Origin: Euryarchaeota archaeon UBA561
GTDB lineage: Archaea; Thermoplasmatota; Poseidoniia; Poseidoniales; Poseidoniaceae
Length of the DNA: 8,590 nucleotides
NCBI GenBank assembly: GCA_002502295.1
Contig: DANX01000006.1
Coordinates: 1 to 8,590 of the forward strand
Direction of reading: 5' to 3'
Shown: piece after piece, positions 6,105 through 8,590 of the stretch
Position numbering within the stretch: position 1 is the stretch's first letter
Layout: each line of letters begins with the position of its first letter
The notes under the pieces: generated by a model
What the model was told of the DNA's origin: nothing
Databases searched by the model: none
What the model saw: only the letters and a program-made list of their open reading frames with translations
Program-made: the position numbers and the translations under genes

Positions 6105-6110
6105 CTCCCC
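6105..6110 (-). promoter_or_regulatory. Shine-Dalgarno site for aceE
   Basis: Read on the minus strand, GGGGAG is followed by ACACC and then ATG 6099. The 5-base spacing supports that ATG over the upstream TTG at 6153. Confidence 0.5.
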
Positions 6111-6277
6111 TTCGGTATGGGGTCCGTGGTGAGGGTCTTGAATCCCTCGCCAAAGCAGAGCAGTTTTGTTAGGACTGGAACAGGTCGGCGTTCGGCGTGG
6201 TTCAAACCTCCTTGCTGCGGCTTCGTTCATTGATTTCCGGAGGAATCCATAAGAACCGAGTTTCCGACCCGGCGGAC
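6111..6277. promoter_or_regulatory. Divergent promoter region between aceE and the H1-like gene
   Basis: The gap between the two divergent starts should carry both promoters. On the plus side, CCATAAGAA (6247-6255) is centred about 27 bases before ATG 6278, where a TATA-like box would fit a leaderless mRNA. On the minus side no clear TATA box was found; the ribosome-binding site before aceE implies a leader there. Only the plus-side box is specific enough to name. Confidence 0.35.
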
Positions 6278-6457
6278 ATGTCCGTTGAGGCTATGGTACA
6301 GAAGATGATTGATGATTTGACCGCCGCTCTTGGTGATGCTGCAAAGCACGACAAGGGCAACTCCGCCGCTGGCACCCGTGTCCGAAAGGCCATGCAGGAT
6401 GCCAAGGCAGCTGCTCAAGACGTGCGCAAGCAAGTCCAAGCAGACAAGAATGCTTGA
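6278..6457 (+). CDS. Histone H1-like (Hc1-family) small DNA-binding protein
   Basis: This 59-residue protein is rich in Ala, Lys and Asp. Its core, KGNSAAGTRVRKAMQDAK (26-43) continuing to AQDVRKQVQ (46-54), closely resembles the small bacterial histone H1-like proteins seen in Bacteroidetes and, more distantly, chlamydial Hc1. Their hallmark is K-x-N-x-AAGTR-x-RKA-x-Q-x-x-K. Such proteins coat and compact the chromosome. The frame is open from GTG 6197, but the family begins near ATG 6278, and a TATA-like box at 6247-6255 fits a leaderless start there. ATG 6293 is a second option. The gene is divergent from aceE and 76 bases before the CoA-transferase start. It lacks the long Lys/Ala tail of larger H1 proteins. 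The family resemblance is clear by eye; a nucleoid role in this organism is inferred. Confidence 0.8.
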   Translation: MSVEAMVQKMIDDLTAALGDAAKHDKGNSAAGTRVRKAMQDAKAAAQDVRKQVQADKNA

Positions 6458-6533
6458 TTCAGAGGATCGCCACCTCCCAACCCTCGTCTGCAAGGACGCA
6501 TAGGTTGAATTGACGCCTTGCGAACCCAAGGTT

Positions 6534-7580
6534 ATGCAACCGCTTTGTGGCGTACGCGTACTCGACCTTTCCCGAATACTCGCCGGCCCGCATGCCGCTC
6601 AAACGCTGAGCGATTTAGGTGCTGAAGTGCTCAAACTCGAAGCGCCATGGGGCGATGATACGCGCACGTGGGGTCCGCCTTTCCAGCCAGGCTTTGATGG
6701 CGAAGAAGTCGCCTCGTATTTTCTCGCTTGCAACCGAGGCAAACGCATCGAGACGGTGAACATCAAGCAGGAGCAGGAACGAATCCGTTCCCTCATCGCT
6801 GAGGTTGATGTTGTCGTTGAAAATTTCAAGCCCGGAACCTTTGAACGCGTCGTGGGCGATGTCCCCTCGGACGTCATCGTGTGCAGCATCTCCGGCTACG
6901 GTCAGAACGGTCCGCGACGGGACGAAGTGGCGTTTGACCTGACCATGCAGGCCCGAAGTGGCATCATGTCCATCACCGGCGATGCTGATGGCGGCCCGGC
7001 AAAAGTCGGCGTTGCCTGGATCGACGTCATGACCGGCATGAACGCCGTCAGCTCCATCCTCGCCGCCCTTTACCATCGTGAGAAGACCGGCAAAGGTGCT
7101 CGCATTGACATATCGCTTTGGGACACAGCGCTCGCATCACTCGTGAATCAAGGCCACAACGCGCTGACCGGGATCACACCTCAGCGCATGGGCAGTGCCC
7201 ATCCAAACCTCGTCCCTTACCGTGTCTTCGAAGCCAGCGATGGATGGTTTGCCATCGGTGTGGGCACCGAAAACCAGTGGCATGCGCTGGTGAAAGCCCT
7301 CGGCATCGATGCCCCGGACCACTGGAAGGACAACAGCGCTCGAATTGCTGAGCGAGGCGAGGTTGAAGCTGTCGTGCAAGCCGCGGTGAACCAGCACGAC
7401 CGAATCTCGCTTGAACGCCTTCTGAAAGGAATACCTTGTGCCCCGGTCAACACGGTCAATGAGGCGTTGGCCGACGTTCAAACCGAAGCCCGTGACGGAC
7501 TGGTGGAGCACGAAGGCGTGATGACGCTGGCGAGTCCGCTCCGATTCATTCAACCGTCAAATGAAAACAATGAGGTCTGA
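6534..7580 (+). CDS. Family III (CaiB/BaiF) acyl-CoA transferase
   Basis: Family III enzymes move CoA between carboxylic acids through an aspartyl-CoA thioester. The 348-residue protein opens with the typical LCGVRVLDLSRILAGPHAAQ (4-23). DLGAEVLKLEAP (27-38), VVVENFKPGTFER (93-105) and CSISGYGQNGP (117-127) follow. The catalytic Asp is Asp135, in VAFDLTMQARSG. Next are HREKTGKGARIDISLWD (181-197) and SDGWFAIGVGTENQW. ATG 6534 is preferred over TTG 6510 because the family usually starts a few residues before the GVRVLDL strand. Family members usually have 380-400 residues and end in a P-P-x-LGEHT-like tail. This one stops soon after SPLRF, so about 30-40 C-terminal residues appear missing. The 3' end overlaps the convergent FEN-1 gene by 31 bases. 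The substrate cannot be read from sequence; succinyl-CoA-, formyl-CoA-, carnitine-CoA- and racemase-type members look alike. Confidence 0.88.
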   Translation: MQPLCGVRVLDLSRILAGPHAAQTLSDLGAEVLKLEAPWGDDTRTWGPPFQPGFDGEEVASYFLACNRGKRIETVNIKQEQERIRSLIAEVDVVVENFKPGTFERVVGDVPSDVIVCSISGYGQNGPRRDEVAFDLTMQARSGIMSITGDADGGPAKVGVAWIDVMTGMNAVSSILAALYHREKTGKGARIDISLWDTALASLVNQGHNALTGITPQRMGSAHPNLVPYRVFEASDGWFAIGVGTENQWHALVKALGIDAPDHWKDNSARIAERGEVEAVVQAAVNQHDRISLERLLKGIPCAPVNTVNEALADVQTEARDGLVEHEGVMTLASPLRFIQPSNENNEV

Positions 7581-8584
7581 CCGCCTTCCCGAAGATACCC
7601 GCCTTCCTTGAGCTTCTCAAAGGCCTGGTCCATGCGACGTTGGCTAAACTGTCGCTCTTCTTGCAAAAACTGCACCAGCCCTTTGCGGTCAACTTGACCC
7701 ATTTGAAGGGCAGCATCTTCCACTTCAACCGCCGGATGATTGAGGAAGATTTCCCGTATTTCCGACAGATGCTCGGGAACCTCCTTTTCCTTGGCTTCAC
7801 AAACGGCTTCCAACGTACCAAATTTCTTGATCAGTTTGAGTCCTGTCTTTGGCCCAATGCCTTTGATGCCGGGATGGTAATCGGTACCGATCATGATGGC
7901 GAGGTCCACGAGTTGCTCACGGCTGAGTTCGTTATCTGCCAGCATGTGGTTGAGGTCAATGGACTGGGCATGGACCACGCGCCCGTATCGCTTGGCACCG
8001 TCATCCATGAGGTTGCGAACGAGGACAGGTGAACCGTAGAGAAGGGCGTCCCAGTCTTGGGTCGCCACAACATCGAGCTGGCCCTTCGCCGCCATCACGG
8101 CGGCTTGGGCTTCACCTTCCGCAGCCGCTGTCACCCACGGAACGCCCATGAGGTCCAACAGCCGCTGTGTCTCCTCCACCATCTGTGGGGAGTAGTGCAT
8201 GATTCGGGCAGCCATTTTCTGCGCCAAGGGGAAATCACCAGCAGCCAGGGCCTCTTTGTGAACAGCCTCGGCTTCTTCCCGGCGCGCCCGGCGAGCAGCC
8301 ATTTCATCGGCCTTGAGTGCAGGGGATTTTCCGTCAAAGACGTACACTGGTTTGATACCCATGCTCAGCAGCGTGGCCGTGCGATGAAGAAAACCCATCA
8401 AGTGAGATACTGGGTTTCCGTTGGCGTCGCGTAGGGGCATGCCGTCGCCCTGCGGTGATCGGTCTCGCATGGTGGTGAGAAATTGGAACGCCGTGAGAAA
8501 AGCGTCGATGCCGACCCGCTTGCCGGCCAACGCCTTCAAACTGGTTTGTTCTGCGGGAGCGATGTCCTTGAGGTTGCAGCCCAT
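7550..8584 (-). CDS. fen: Flap endonuclease 1 (FEN-1), structure-specific 5' nuclease
   Basis: FEN-1 cuts 5' flaps left by Okazaki-fragment processing and base-excision repair, guided by PCNA. The 344-residue length is typical for archaeal FEN-1. The N-terminus MGCNLKDI is the processed-type start. Seven acidic metal ligands are visible: Asp27 (GIDAF), Asp84 (VFDGK), Glu156 and Glu158 (AEGEAQ), Asp177 and Asp179 (TQDWD) and Asp235 (IGTDYH). The helix-hairpin-helix IKGIGPKTGLKLIKKFG follows at about 239-255, and the arch region at about 86-135 is rich in Ala, Arg and Glu. The C-terminus QTSLFSFDG reads as a PCNA-interacting (PIP) box (Q-x-x-L-x-x-aromatic), with one aromatic where many archaeal enzymes have two. 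Its codons lie inside the overlap with the convergent CoA-transferase gene. Only six bases precede the ATG, so the promoter is outside the window. Confidence 0.95.
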   Translation of the reverse strand: MGCNLKDIAPAEQTSLKALAGKRVGIDAFLTAFQFLTTMRDRSPQGDGMPLRDANGNPVSHLMGFLHRTATLLSMGIKPVYVFDGKSPALKADEMAARRARREEAEAVHKEALAAGDFPLAQKMAARIMHYSPQMVEETQRLLDLMGVPWVTAAAEGEAQAAVMAAKGQLDVVATQDWDALLYGSPVLVRNLMDDGAKRYGRVVHAQSIDLNHMLADNELSREQLVDLAIMIGTDYHPGIKGIGPKTGLKLIKKFGTLEAVCEAKEKEVPEHLSEIREIFLNHPAVEVEDAALQMGQVDRKGLVQFLQEERQFSQRRMDQAFEKLKEGGYLREGGQTSLFSFDG

Positions 8585-8590
8585 GCGAAC

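Noticed and set aside
6490..6521. GCAAGG/CCTTGC stem before the CoA-transferase gene
   Set aside because: Only six base pairs around a 20-base loop; not enough to call a terminator or riboswitch.
7137..7553. 138-codon minus-strand frame inside the CoA-transferase gene
   Set aside because: It is an antisense shadow of a gene whose family motifs are intact throughout.
1..8590. CRISPR array or rRNA genes
   Set aside because: No regularly spaced repeats and no conserved rRNA segments were seen.

Overview
The window looks archaeal, most likely a marine Thermoplasmatota of the Marine Group II/Poseidoniales type. The main evidence is a complete FEN-1 flap endonuclease, an archaeal/eukaryal replication and repair enzyme, together with start regions that look leaderless or carry a GGGGAG or GGGGGTGA ribosome-binding site. 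The lineage is an inference; the archaeal assignment is firmer.

The window has two compositional halves. From base 1 to about 3240 the DNA is AT-rich; for example, positions 421-480 hold only 16 G/C in 60. This half carries accessory-looking genes. At the left edge is a minus-strand GIY-YIG nuclease-like gene that runs out of the window. Next is a minus-strand pair: a membrane-anchored winged-helix regulator followed by a DUF2306-type membrane protein. Divergent from the pair is a plus-strand operon of a DUF805 membrane protein and a small lipoprotein. A 22-base element, identical at 20 positions, lies 18-19 bases upstream of both the DUF2306 gene and the DUF805 gene. Inferred: the four genes form one locally co-regulated envelope module, with the membrane-bound regulator as the natural candidate to bind the element.

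This module (about 1041-3229) is bracketed by a pair of 22-base inverted repeats (889-910 and 3338-3359, 20 of 22 identical). They lie in hairpin-rich, non-coding stretches that share further sequence. The right copy sits at the compositional break.

From about 3430 onward the DNA is clearly GC-richer and the genes are chromosomal housekeeping types. They are a full-length bacterial-type homodimeric pyruvate dehydrogenase E1 (AceE, minus); a 59-residue histone H1-like (Hc1-family) protein divergent from it; a family III CoA-transferase (plus) with a shortened C-terminus; and FEN-1 (minus). The last two converge and overlap by 31 bases, and the overlap covers exactly the FEN-1 C-terminal PCNA-binding motif. 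No E2/E3 partners of the dehydrogenase complex, tRNA, rRNA or CRISPR array are visible.
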